A DNA stretch of 36,025 nucleotides from NCBI GenBank assembly GCA_040877445.1, contig JBBDNT010000073.1:1-36025 (forward strand). The letters are read 5' to 3'. Both the position numbers and the translations under genes were made by a program. Each line of letters starts with the position of its first letter. Position 1 is the stretch's first letter. Positions 1 to 8,839 of this stretch are shown piece after piece. The notes under the pieces are model-generated. The model saw only the letters and a list, made by a program, of their open reading frames with translations. It was not told the DNA's origin and made no database searches. The stretch comes from JBBDNT01 sp040877445. Lineage in GTDB: Bacteria > Planctomycetota > Planctomycetia > Planctomycetales > Planctomycetaceae.

Positions 1-520
1 GTGCCCACAGCGGCCTACGCGCGGCGACCGGAACGCTGTCTGGCGAGAAACGGAATCGAGGACGATGGTCCCCTATCTCCCCGTACACAACCCTTTGCCT
101 GAGAGTCGGCGCGAGAGCGCGGCGAGAACGGTGGCGCAAAGAGCCGTAGGTTGCTACGCAGCAGGGAGATGCGACGGAACCGTGCAGCCGGCGCGATTCC
201 CGCGCTCCCCGACAGAGCCAAGGCTCGATCGTCCGGGCCTGCGGTGCGATTCGCTGGCCGGGTTAACCGAACGTCGTGCCGGGGAACGTCGGGACTGGGT
301 TAATACGACGTGCGATCGCAAGCGGCGGTCGCGAGCACCGGCCTGCTCCGCGACCGCCAACCATTCGACTGCGCGAAGCTGGGCAGGCTGCACCGTCCGA
401 CGCCCGCAGATCCGAATTTCGATCGCGCCGATGCGTCGCCCGCGGGTGCGGCCAGCTTTCCAGCGGGGTACAAAAACGTCGTCACTCCCGAGAATTACCG
501 GTCCGAGCAATCATACCGCG
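1..520. other. Left-edge non-coding stretch
   Basis: No convincing gene is visible before the integrase-like start at 521. The open frames here, on both strands, are Arg/Pro/Ala-rich, lack domains or signal peptides, and look like the by-product of GC-rich DNA. The frame of the integrase is open back to 65, but that upstream part does not resemble protein. I found no clear terminal inverted repeat, tRNA or promoter. Confidence 0.5.
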
Positions 521-1591
521 ATGTCCTGGATATTTCACCCGCTGCTCTATCTCCTCGCGAGTTCCACCCGGCAGGAACTGGCTCGGCAGGTGCAATACCT
601 GAAGACGGAGAACCAGATCCTCCGCAGCAAGCTGCCGAAAAAGATCACCGTCACGGACGACGAGCGGCGGAAGCTGGTGAAGGCGGGGAAGAAACTCGGG
701 AAAGCGATCAAGGAACTGGTCGCGATCGTCACCCCGCGGACGTTCGCCCGGTGGTTGAGCGGCACCGAGGAACCGGCAAAGAAGAAACCGGCGCGAAAGC
801 CGGGGCGACCACGACTTCCGGAGGAAATTCGCGAGTTGGTGGTGAAGATCGCCAAGGAGACCGGCTGGGGCTACACGCGGATCCTCGGCGAACTCCGGAA
901 ACTCGGCTACCGCAAAATCTCCCGGCAGACGGTCGTCAACATCCTCAAGGAGCACGGTTTCGATCCCGGCCCGAAGCGTGGGAAGGGAAGTTGGGACGAG
1001 TTCCTGAAGATCCACGCGCAGACGTTGTGGGCGTGCGACTTTCTATCGAAGAAGACGTGGACGCTGGGCGGGCTGGTGGACATGTACCTGCTCGTCTTCA
1101 TCCATGTCGGCAGCCGGCGGGTGTGGATCTCGCCGGCCACGGTGCAGCCGGATTCGGCGTGGGTCGCCCAGCAGGCGCGCAACGTGTCCACGATGTTCCA
1201 GGAGGAAGAGCATCCGCCGACGTGGGTGATGCACGACGCGGACACGAAATTCACCAAACAGTTCGACGCGATCCTGGAGAGCGAGGGGCTGAAGGTGAAG
1301 CGGCACACGCCGCGCTCGCCCAATCTGAACGCCTACGTGGAGCGGTTAATCCAGACGATCCAGCAGGAATGCCTGGACCACTTCGTGGTCATCGGGGAGC
1401 AACACCTGAACCACATCGTGCGGGAATTCATGGCTCATTACCACGACGAACGGCCGCACCAGGGGCTCGGGAACGTGCCGATAATCGAAGCTTCGGCTTC
1501 GGCCGAAAGCGGGCGACCGGCGGTCGGCGCGATCATCCGGCGGGACCGGCTCGGCGGGCTGCTGAAGCACTACGAGCGGCGGGCGGCGTGA
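521..1591 (+). CDS. Integrase-core (DDE, rve-type) transposase-like protein
   Basis: A 356-residue protein predicted to carry out DNA strand transfer. The N-terminus has a short hydrophobic start and a basic, coiled-coil-prone segment (QELARQVQYLKTENQILRSK). A winged-helix/HTH-like region follows (about 85-145, with GRPRLPEEIRELVVKIAKE), then an RNase H-fold integrase core. The candidate catalytic triad is Asp in WACDF, Asp in MHDADTKF and Glu in NAYVERLIQT. The ending HDERPHQGLGN is typical of rve-family enzymes. ATG 521 is chosen because upstream in-frame sequence is low-quality and the hydrophobic/coiled-coil start fits this family, which I recall as widespread in Planctomycetes. It stands alone with no partner orfA, and I could not identify terminal repeats, so present mobility is unproven. 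It marks the left boundary of the metal region. Confidence 0.85.
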   Translation: MSWIFHPLLYLLASSTRQELARQVQYLKTENQILRSKLPKKITVTDDERRKLVKAGKKLGKAIKELVAIVTPRTFARWLSGTEEPAKKKPARKPGRPRLPEEIRELVVKIAKETGWGYTRILGELRKLGYRKISRQTVVNILKEHGFDPGPKRGKGSWDEFLKIHAQTLWACDFLSKKTWTLGGLVDMYLLVFIHVGSRRVWISPATVQPDSAWVAQQARNVSTMFQEEEHPPTWVMHDADTKFTKQFDAILESEGLKVKRHTPRSPNLNAYVERLIQTIQQECLDHFVVIGEQHLNHIVREFMAHYHDERPHQGLGNVPIIEASASAESGRPAVGAIIRRDRLGGLLKHYERRAA

Positions 1592-2215
1592 CACGGCGGC
1601 GACCTTGAAGTTCGTGGCTGGCGTGCCGATTGACGTCGTCTCCGAGACGTTGGGCGCACAAGGCGGCATGACCCGGCGAGGTTCGAAATTGCGGGCACGA
1701 GGGGGGATGGAGGGCCCGTCGCGTTCGTTTTGGGGCGACGGACCTCCCCGCGATGTACGAAAGGAATAAGCACTCTCACGTCGTCGATCGACGCAACCCG
1801 AGCAGCCGAGCGATCTTCGCGTTTCCGCGGTTTGGCGCGAGTTTTCGGTCACCCGAAGGGGTGTCTTGCGGCCGACCTGGGCCGACGCCCGCTCGCCCGC
1901 CCTCTCGTTTACTCGGCGCGAGAGAGCGATGCCAACTCTCAGTTCGCGGCCAATTCGGGAGGTTCTTTCGCCGAGAGCGAAGCGGCCGCGCCATCAGCCG
2001 GTAAACACGGGGAGACCGGGATTTGTGGCGTCGTGATGCTGTGCGAATACTGGTCTTGGCTCGTGGTCGAGTGCCCGCCGACTCGAATGCGGTGGAATGC
2101 GCGAATCGATGCCGGCGGGGACGAAGGGAGCGGTATAATCGACCCCGTTGCCGCTGTCGATCGAGTCGTGCGCCGGTGCGACCGTGCTCGAAAACGCCCG
2201 AAGGGAGGAAAGATC
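1592..2215. other. Intergenic region between integrase and SOD
   Basis: About 620 bases with no credible gene. The frame continuous with the SOD runs back to 1730 but is Arg/Ser/Ala-rich without domain character. A small hairpin (TTCGG-tcac-CCGAA) lies at 1844-1857. The only promoter-like element I see is the TATAAT listed separately at 2134. Any right end of the integrase element would fall here, but no repeat was recognised. Confidence 0.5.
2134..2139 (+). promoter_or_regulatory. Candidate -10 box for SOD
   Basis: A perfect TATAAT sits in otherwise GC-rich sequence 77 bases before the SOD start codon. No good -35 hexamer lies 16-18 bases upstream, so a sigma-70-type promoter is only suggested. 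Confidence 0.35.
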
Positions 2216-2938
2216 ATGAGCGGAATCTCGCGGCGTGACTTCGTGCTGATGTCCTCGGGTGCGGCCGCGGGGAATCTGCTGGTTGCGGGGCTGGCATTCG
2301 GCGACGAGACTGCGGAACACGGTCCCGCCTGGTCGGAGAGCGGGCGCGTCACCGGCCAGCCGAAGCCGCTCAAGCAGGAAGCGATCCCCGGCTTCCTGAG
2401 CGCCGAGCAAATCGCCCCGCACCACACGGCGCATTATGGCGGAGCGCTCAACGGCTACCTGGCCGCCGACAAGCGGCTCGAGGAAAGTGCCCGGAGCGGA
2501 ACGCCCCTCGACGCGGCCGCGTTCGGGGCGCTCAAGCGGACGATCAACAGCCGCGGGAACAGCGTCGTCCTCCACGAGCTGTACTTCGACGGGATGGCGG
2601 CGAAAGCTCCCGACCCGCAACAAGACCTCCGCCGGGCGATCGAGCAGCGGTTCGGCTCCCTGGAGACGTGGACCGCGGACTTCACGGCTTCGGCGAAGGA
2701 AGCGGCGGGCTGGGCGATGCTCGTGCGGCATCCCGTCAACGGCCGGCTCTACAACGTGGTCAGCGACGAGCACGCGCAGGGGGTGCTGTGGATGGCCGCG
2801 CCGCTCGTCGTGATCGACACCTACGAGCACGCCTTCTACATCGACTACCACAACCGCAAAGCGGAGTACGTCGAGAAGTTCATGGAGCATATCGACTGGA
2901 ACGAGGCCAACGCTCGCTTCCAGAGCGCTTCGCAGTAG
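2216..2938 (+). CDS. Tat-exported Fe/Mn-family superoxide dismutase
   Basis: A 240-residue enzyme converting superoxide to oxygen and peroxide, probably in the periplasm. The start ATG 2216 has a strong GGGAGGAA ribosome site. A Tat signal is visible: SRRDFV at residues 5-10, then a hydrophobic Ala/Gly stretch. Aligned by eye to FeSOD/MnSOD, the metal ligands appear to be H69 (in APHHTAHYGG), H120 (VVLHELYFDG), D201 and H205 (IDTYEHAFYIDYHN). It is divergent: the active-site Tyr34 equivalent falls on Ala77, the usual DxWEH is DTYEH, and His186 lies near where the outer-sphere Gln of MnSODs usually sits. Metal choice (Fe, Mn or either) is therefore open. It converges on the next gene with only three bases between the stop codons. 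Confidence 0.88.
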   Translation: MSGISRRDFVLMSSGAAAGNLLVAGLAFGDETAEHGPAWSESGRVTGQPKPLKQEAIPGFLSAEQIAPHHTAHYGGALNGYLAADKRLEESARSGTPLDAAAFGALKRTINSRGNSVVLHELYFDGMAAKAPDPQQDLRRAIEQRFGSLETWTADFTASAKEAAGWAMLVRHPVNGRLYNVVSDEHAQGVLWMAAPLVVIDTYEHAFYIDYHNRKAEYVEKFMEHIDWNEANARFQSASQ

Positions 2939-2941
2939 CGT

Positions 2942-3283
2942 TCACAGCTCCTTCGGCCCCAGCCAGAACCAGAGGCCGATCGTCGTCGCCGCGAACAGCA
3001 ACCCCAGCCCGAATGCGCTCCAAAAACCCAGTCCCCAGCGCTCTGCGAACGCGAGTGGCACGAAGAACGGCAGCCCGAGCGGAACCAGCACCAGCGTTTC
3101 CTGCGCCAGGCGACTGATCGGCGGCAGCTCGCGGTATTTCGTCCAGGCGGAGACGAAGGCGACGATGCTCACCAGCGGCAGCGTGAGCAGCAGCGCCCCC
3201 GCCCGCGGAAACCGCCTTCCCAGTTCCGTCACGCCGATCACGACGAGGCCCGCGATCACGCCCCGGAGAATGAGCTGCCACAT
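2942..3283 (-). CDS. Small multi-pass membrane protein, DUF3147-like
   Basis: A 113-residue protein with about four hydrophobic helices (roughly 3-20, 28-46, 62-80, 86-108). The pattern ELGRRFPRAGALLLTLPLVS resembles the DUF3147/GlpM-like family of small inner-membrane proteins, whose role is unknown. ATG 3283 follows a GGGAG site. It lies 45 bases after the RND1 gene on the same strand, so it is probably the last gene of that unit. It has no visible metal-binding motif and may be an unrelated passenger. The family call comes from memory of the hydrophobic pattern. Confidence 0.65.
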   Translation of the reverse strand: MWQLILRGVIAGLVVIGVTELGRRFPRAGALLLTLPLVSIVAFVSAWTKYRELPPISRLAQETLVLVPLGLPFFVPLAFAERWGLGFWSAFGLGLLFAATTIGLWFWLGPKEL

Positions 3284-3328
3284 CCGGTCGCTCCCGGCCT
3301 TCGGCCGAATGAGTGAAGGTGGTTCGCA

Positions 3329-6300
3329 TCAGTCGAATCGAGCGGCGAGGCGGTGCAGGTCGGATTCCTCGACGGCAGCGGCCCCTTCGCCGAGACCCTG
3401 CTCGGCGGCAATCTTCCGCCCAAATCGCCAGAACAGCGCCGGCGTCACGATCTGGTCGAGCAGTGTCGAGCTGAGCAATCCGCCGATGACGACGATCGCC
3501 AGCGGGTGCAGGATCTCCTTGCCGGTCTGATCCGCGCCGAGCGCCAACGGGATCAACCCGATGATCGTGGTCAACGCGGTCATCAGCACCGGGACTAGCC
3601 GCTCCAGGCTGCCGCGGATGATCATCTGCTGGGAAAACTGCTCCCCTTCATACTTCATGAGGTGCTGGTAGTGCGAAATCATCATGATACCGTTGCGGCT
3701 GACGATGCCGATCAGCGTGATAAAGCCGACCCAGTGCGCTACGGAAAGCGTGGTGCCCCGCAGCCAGACTCCCGGCCATTCCCACCATGCCAGACCGGCG
3801 AAAGCCTCGATTCCCGGCCAGCTTGCCAGCAGCAGCGCGACGACCGAGCCGATCGCGGCCAGCGGAATGTTGACCATCACCTGCAGGGCCGCCCGCCATG
3901 ACCCGAGACACTTGTAGAGCAGCAGGAAGATCCCGGCGACGGAGAACGACGCCAGCACGAGCAGCCGAAAGTTCGCCTCGCGCTGCGCCTCGAACTGCCC
4001 GCCGTATTCGACGAAATAGCCCTCCGGCAACTGGCCGGCTTCGATCACCTCCGCGTTGACGGCCGACTGGATGTCCTCGACCACGCTCACCAGGTCGCGG
4101 CCGGCGGTGTTGCACTGGACGACGATCCGCCGCATGACCGATTCCCGGTTGATCGTGTTCGGCCCGCTGCGCTCGTCGATGGCGGCGACGGTGCCGAGCT
4201 TGACCCGCGCTCCCGAAGGGGTGTTGAGCATCGTGTTGCGGATCGCCTCGACGTCGCCGCGCGATTCCTCGTCGAACCAGACGACGAGGTCGAACGTCCG
4301 CTGCCCTTCGAGCACCTGCGAGACCATTCGCCCCTGGAAGGCCGTTTCGAGCGCCTCGGCGACGGTCGCCGGGGACAGGCCGTAGCGGACCGCCTCGTCG
4401 CGGAGCACGGTCACGCGGACCTGCTCGATCTCCACCTGCTGCTCGACCTGCAGATCGACGACGCCAGGGATCTCCGCCATCAGCCCGCGGACCGTCTCGG
4501 CCTGGGCGCGGAGCACCTGCAGATCCTCGCCGAAGATCTTCACCGCGATCTGGGCGCGGATGCCGGACATGATGTGGTCGAGCCGGTGCGAGATCGGCTG
4601 CCCGACGTTGAACACGACCGTCGGCGGAAACGCAGCCAGGCGGTCGCGGATGTCTTCCAGCACGACCTCCCGCGGCCGCCCCACCGCTTCCACACCGAAG
4701 CTGTGCAGCCCGGGAATCGTCCGCAGGACCGCGTTATGAAAGCCGGTCTTCGGAACCTCGGGGTCGAGGAGGCCGACATCGACTTCCGAGAAGTTGACAT
4801 TCTCCGCGTGCTCGTCGAGTTCGGCGCGGCCGGTGCGCCGCGAAACGTGCGTGACCTCGGGGACTTCCATCAGGATCCGTTCGACGCGGGTGGCGAGGCG
4901 GTTCGACTCGGCCAGGTTCGTCCCGGCCGGCGTCGTCATGCCGATCGTGAGCGTTCCCTCGTTGAAGTCCGGCAGGAACTCGCCCCCCATCCAGAAGATG
5001 CTGGCGACGGAAGCCGAGACGATCAGCACGACCGCTCCCAGCACCATCAGACTATGGCGAAGGACGAACCGCAGCAGGTACGTGTCGGCCCATTTCAGCC
5101 CGCGGACGAGCAGGGGATCCCTCTCCTTTTCAAGGAAGCGAGCCCGCGGCAGCAGGAACGAAGCCAGCACCGGCGTCACCGTCAGCGACACGGCGAGCGA
5201 CGCGAGGAGCGTGATCAGGTACGACAATCCCAGCGGCGCGAACATCCGCCCTTCCAGCCCGGCGAGCGAAAACAGCGGAAACACGACCAGCACCACGATC
5301 AGCGTGGCGTAGACGATGCTGTTGCGGATCTCGGCCGACGCGAGGAAGATCACCTTGAGCGGATTGTCCGGCTGCGGTTTGTGCCGGTTCTCTTTCAGGC
5401 GGCGGTAGATGTTCTCGATATCGACGATCGAGTCGTCCACGAGTTCGCCCACCGCGACGGCCAGGCCCCCCAGCGTCATCGTGTTGATCGACAGGCCGAA
5501 CCAGCGAAACACGAGTGCGGTGATCAGCACCGACAGCGGAATCGCCATGAGCGTGATGGTGCTCGTGCGGAAGTTCCACAGGAACAAAAACAGCACGACG
5601 ACCACCCAGATGGCTCCGTCGCGAATCGCCTCCTCGACGTTGCGGATCGCGACGCGAATGAAATCGGCCTGCTTGAAGATGTTGGAGGCGATCTTCACTC
5701 CCGGCTGCTGCTTCTGGACGCGGTCCAGCTCGGCGAGGATCGTCTCCGTCAGCTCGATCGTGTCGGCCCCCGGCTGCTTCTGGACCGACAGAATCACCGC
5801 CGGCTCGCCGCCGATGCTCCCGTCCCCCCGCTTCACCGGCCCGGCGAACCGAACGTCGGCGACCTGGGCGATCGTGATCGGGACGGCTTCGCCCAGCTTG
5901 ACGACCGTGTTGCGGATGTCGTCCAGCCCGTTCGCCCGCCCGACGATGCGGATCAGCCGTTCGCGCTCCTGATCGAGCAGGAAACCACCGCCGGAGACGG
6001 CGTTCGACTGATCGACGGCCCGCGTCAGCTCGTCGATCGTGACGCCGTAGGCCGACAGCCGCTCGGGCGACGTGAGCACCTGGTACTGCTTCAGCTCGCC
6101 CCCCATCACCGTGACCTGCGCCACGCCGCTGACGCCCAGCAGCCGGCGGCGAATCACCCAGTCGGCGAGGGTCCGCGTTTCAAGCGACGTCGTCTCGCCG
6201 ACCGGCTGCACGCCGATCAGCATGATCTCCCCCATGATCGACGAGATGGGAGTCATCACCGGGGCAATGTCCTCGGGGAGCTGCGGCAGGGTCAGTTGCA

Positions 6301-6640
6301 GCCGTTCGGAGACGACCTGCCGGGCGCGATGGATGTCGGTCCCCCAATCGAATTCGACGTACACGATCGAGATGCCGATGCCGGACGACGAACGCACCCG
6401 CTGGACGCCGTGGGCTCCGTTCATCGCCGATTCGATCGGGAACGTCACGAGCGTCTCGACCTCCTCGGGGGCGAGGCCGTGCGACTCGGTCATGATCGTG
6501 ACGGTGGGCCGGTTCAGGTCGGGGAACACGTCGATCGAGAGCTGCGCTGCCTGGTAGCCCCCGAACAGCACGAGCACCACGACCCCGGCCAGCACGAACA
6601 GCCGGTTCTGGAGCGAGAAGGCGATGACGCGATTGAGCAT
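3329..6640 (-). CDS. RND1: heavy-metal efflux RND pump (CusA/CzcA family)
   Basis: An inner-membrane proton/metal antiporter of 1103 residues, within the usual HME-RND length. It shows the family's N-terminal helix followed by IDVFPDLNRPTVTIMTES, repeated porter segments, and the TM4 motif AVGELVDDSIVDIEN at 396-410 (Asp402, Glu409, Asn410 of the proton relay). The TM4 spacing matches the AxGxxxDxxxxxxEN class that Nies assigned to monovalent (Cu/Ag) pumps. Yet the three methionines of E. coli CusA are not conserved by eye; the third site reads LDHIMSG. A Trp-rich insertion of about 24 residues precedes the GTTLSVAHWVGFI helix and is absent from RND2. The gene begins 27 bases after the fused adaptor (6668-8794), its likely partner. 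Substrate is undetermined. Confidence 0.93.
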   Translation of the reverse strand: MLNRVIAFSLQNRLFVLAGVVVLVLFGGYQAAQLSIDVFPDLNRPTVTIMTESHGLAPEEVETLVTFPIESAMNGAHGVQRVRSSSGIGISIVYVEFDWGTDIHRARQVVSERLQLTLPQLPEDIAPVMTPISSIMGEIMLIGVQPVGETTSLETRTLADWVIRRRLLGVSGVAQVTVMGGELKQYQVLTSPERLSAYGVTIDELTRAVDQSNAVSGGGFLLDQERERLIRIVGRANGLDDIRNTVVKLGEAVPITIAQVADVRFAGPVKRGDGSIGGEPAVILSVQKQPGADTIELTETILAELDRVQKQQPGVKIASNIFKQADFIRVAIRNVEEAIRDGAIWVVVVLFLFLWNFRTSTITLMAIPLSVLITALVFRWFGLSINTMTLGGLAVAVGELVDDSIVDIENIYRRLKENRHKPQPDNPLKVIFLASAEIRNSIVYATLIVVLVVFPLFSLAGLEGRMFAPLGLSYLITLLASLAVSLTVTPVLASFLLPRARFLEKERDPLLVRGLKWADTYLLRFVLRHSLMVLGAVVLIVSASVASIFWMGGEFLPDFNEGTLTIGMTTPAGTNLAESNRLATRVERILMEVPEVTHVSRRTGRAELDEHAENVNFSEVDVGLLDPEVPKTGFHNAVLRTIPGLHSFGVEAVGRPREVVLEDIRDRLAAFPPTVVFNVGQPISHRLDHIMSGIRAQIAVKIFGEDLQVLRAQAETVRGLMAEIPGVVDLQVEQQVEIEQVRVTVLRDEAVRYGLSPATVAEALETAFQGRMVSQVLEGQRTFDLVVWFDEESRGDVEAIRNTMLNTPSGARVKLGTVAAIDERSGPNTINRESVMRRIVVQCNTAGRDLVSVVEDIQSAVNAEVIEAGQLPEGYFVEYGGQFEAQREANFRLLVLASFSVAGIFLLLYKCLGSWRAALQVMVNIPLAAIGSVVALLLASWPGIEAFAGLAWWEWPGVWLRGTTLSVAHWVGFITLIGIVSRNGIMMISHYQHLMKYEGEQFSQQMIIRGSLERLVPVLMTALTTIIGLIPLALGADQTGKEILHPLAIVVIGGLLSSTLLDQIVTPALFWRFGRKIAAEQGLGEGAAAVEESDLHRLAARFD

Positions 6641-6667
6641 CGGCTCGGATCCGTTGCAGGGAAATCG

Positions 6668-8794
6668 TCACTTGCCGTCGCCGGCTTCCTGCGGGCCGCT
6701 CACCAGCAGACCGGACGCTCCGCGCGGGATCCGCACCGCCACGTTCGCCAGCATCCCCTCCTTCAGAAACTCGTGCGGGTTGGGGATCTCGATCCAGACC
6801 GGCAGAACCCGCTCGGCCGAGTCGAGCATCGGGCCGCTGCGAAGAACCCGTCCCTCGACGCGCAGCCCGGGATCGGCGGGAAACGTCACGATGGCCGCCT
6901 GGCCCGGTCGAATTCGGACGGCGTCCCGCTCGAAGAACCACGCCTGAACCCACACTGTCCGGAGGTCCTGCACCTCGAACAGCCGGTCGTGCGAATGCAC
7001 GAGCTGGCCCGGCACGACGTCGAACTCGGTGATCCGGCCGCCGATCGGCGTGCGGATCGGGACGACGTCGACGATCGACGCTTTCTCTTCCGCGGCCGCG
7101 GATACGGTCGACAGGTCCAGATTGCGGATCAACTTCACCTGCCCCTCCGTCAGCCCGACCAGCCCGAGCTTGCGGGACAGGCTTTCCACTCGACGCGCCA
7201 GAATCTGCGCTTCGGCTTCGCGCTCCCACAGTTCGCGGGTGGCGGCCATTCCCTTCTCCGCCAGCGGCCGCAGCCGCTCCACCTGGTTCCGGCTCCAGTC
7301 GAACTTCGCCTGCGTTTCCAAGAGCTCAAGCTGCATCGTCCGCAATTGCGGACTCGCCAACTGGGCCACCACCTCTCCGGCGGCGACCTCTCCTCCCGGC
7401 TCGACGAAAATCTCGGCGACCCGTCCCTCGATCAGCGAAGTGATCGTCGCCGCCTGCGCCGTCGGCAGTTCCACGACGGCACGTGGTGCGATCGCTCGGT
7501 CGAATGCCGTGTTTTCCGACGACTGCATCGATTCGGCCACTCGGCGGTCGCCATCGGTCGATGCGGTCTTGGTGCCGGCGTTCGACGTCGGGCGGTCGAA
7601 CATGGCGGCCAACAGGTGCGTCCCCCGCACGATGACTTCCTGTCCGGGAAACAGCCCGGATTCGATGACGGCGGTCCCGTTCGACCGCCGCGCCACCCGC
7701 ACCGGCTGCCGGCGGTATTTTCCTTCGCCGTCGCGACGCAGAACGAAGGTTCCCTCCCCCGTCTCGACGAGCGCGGTCTGCGGACAGACGATCTGATCGT
7801 CCGCCGCGAACACCCGGATCGTCATCCGGCCGAACATCCCCGCCCGCAGAAGCGCGTCCGGGTTCTCGACCGACGCGACGACCCCCAGCGTGCGTTGCGC
7901 CGCGCTCAGTTTCGGAGCGATCCGCTCGACGCGACCGTTCCATTCTCGCTCCGGCAATCCGGCCAGCGAGAGCAAGACCGGCTGGCCGACCGAAAGTAGA
8001 TGCGCGTCGGTTTCCGGCACGTCCCCCACGGCATACAGCCGTGACGAATCGACGATGTCGAACAGGTGCTCGCTGGCTTCGACGAGCTGGCCCGGACGAA
8101 CGTCGCCATGCCGTACGATCCCCGCGATCGGCGACGCGACGACGACCGATCCCACCGGCTGGCCGCTGCGGAGAACCTCATCGATCGTGCCGCCATCGAT
8201 CCCGTAGCCTTGCAGCTTGAGCCGGGCGATTCGCAGCCGGGCCGTCACTTCCCGCAGTTCCGCCTGGGTCTCGAGCAGCATCTTGCCGGAAATTCCGCCC
8301 CGCTCGGCGAGGCCGGCACGCTGCTCGACGAGTCGGCGGAGCAGATCGACTCGGGTCGCCGACTCGAGCAGTTCCGACTGGATCGACTCCAGGTCCAGGC
8401 TTTCGATCCTTGCCAACTCCTGTCCTGCCCGGACGGCTTCGCCCGGCTTGACGAACACTTCGGCGACTCTGCCCGAGAGGAGCGTCGCCACTTTTGCCTG
8501 CTGGTTCCAAGGCAGTTCGAGCTGGGCATTGACGCGGAGTTCCTCCCGCACGTCGCGGAGTCCGATCCTGACGGTCTCCATTCCGACCGCCTGGATCGCC
8601 GAAGGCGACAAGAGCAGTTGGTCGCCGTCCACCGTCGCGCCGGTCGATGGGAGTGCCGCGTGCCCCTCGTGGGCGAATGCCGAACGAGAGGCAGGAATCA
8701 AAAGCGCTCCCGCGACGGCGATCACCGCCGCGGCCCGGCATGATGCGGCGGGCATCCGCGGAACGTCCCGCTTTCGCTCGTTTCGATGCGACAT
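6668..8794 (-). CDS. Tandem-fused RND periplasmic adaptor (two HlyD/CusB-like units)
   Basis: A 708-residue exported adaptor linking RND1 to an outer-membrane channel. A signal peptide (about 1-42, ending SRSAFAHEGH) precedes two complete adaptor units. Unit 1 contains a lipoyl half (ATLLSGRVAEVFVKPGEAV), an alpha-hairpin (SIQSELLES onward), a second lipoyl half (VVASPIAGIVRHGDVRPGQL) and a beta-barrel up to GMFGRMTIRV. A linker rich in Ser/Thr/Asp follows. Unit 2 then repeats the plan: ITSLIEGRVAEIFVEPGGEV, ELLETQAKFDWSRNQVERL, PIRTPIGGRITEFDVVPGQL, and a barrel ending EGMLANVAVRIP. Ordinary adaptors are about 350-500 residues with one unit. RND pumps generally use six adaptor units per trimer, so one fused chain per RND protomer would fit. 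It lies directly upstream of RND1 in the same unit. Confidence 0.9.
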   Translation of the reverse strand: MSHRNERKRDVPRMPAASCRAAAVIAVAGALLIPASRSAFAHEGHAALPSTGATVDGDQLLLSPSAIQAVGMETVRIGLRDVREELRVNAQLELPWNQQAKVATLLSGRVAEVFVKPGEAVRAGQELARIESLDLESIQSELLESATRVDLLRRLVEQRAGLAERGGISGKMLLETQAELREVTARLRIARLKLQGYGIDGGTIDEVLRSGQPVGSVVVASPIAGIVRHGDVRPGQLVEASEHLFDIVDSSRLYAVGDVPETDAHLLSVGQPVLLSLAGLPEREWNGRVERIAPKLSAAQRTLGVVASVENPDALLRAGMFGRMTIRVFAADDQIVCPQTALVETGEGTFVLRRDGEGKYRRQPVRVARRSNGTAVIESGLFPGQEVIVRGTHLLAAMFDRPTSNAGTKTASTDGDRRVAESMQSSENTAFDRAIAPRAVVELPTAQAATITSLIEGRVAEIFVEPGGEVAAGEVVAQLASPQLRTMQLELLETQAKFDWSRNQVERLRPLAEKGMAATRELWEREAEAQILARRVESLSRKLGLVGLTEGQVKLIRNLDLSTVSAAAEEKASIVDVVPIRTPIGGRITEFDVVPGQLVHSHDRLFEVQDLRTVWVQAWFFERDAVRIRPGQAAIVTFPADPGLRVEGRVLRSGPMLDSAERVLPVWIEIPNPHEFLKEGMLANVAVRIPRGASGLLVSGPQEAGDGK

Positions 8795-8839
8795 GATTCC
8801 CTGCCTCCCGTTCGGTGTGATGGTCGCTCGGTTCGTGCC

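Noticed and set aside
310..1608. Second plus-strand frame overlapping the integrase gene, suggesting a programmed frameshift as in IS3 elements
   Set aside because: The 356-residue frame already contains HTH-like and full DDE core; the other frame has no recognisable sequence and no slippery site was seen.
400..1800. Terminal inverted repeats of an insertion sequence around the integrase
   Set aside because: Comparing both flanks by eye gave no convincing matching ends or target duplication.
4574..7999. Very long plus-strand open frame (over 1100 codons) opposite RND1 and the fused adaptor
   Set aside because: It is Arg/His/Asp/Gln-rich without domains and is the complement of two well-supported genes; GC-rich codon bias leaves stop-free antisense frames.
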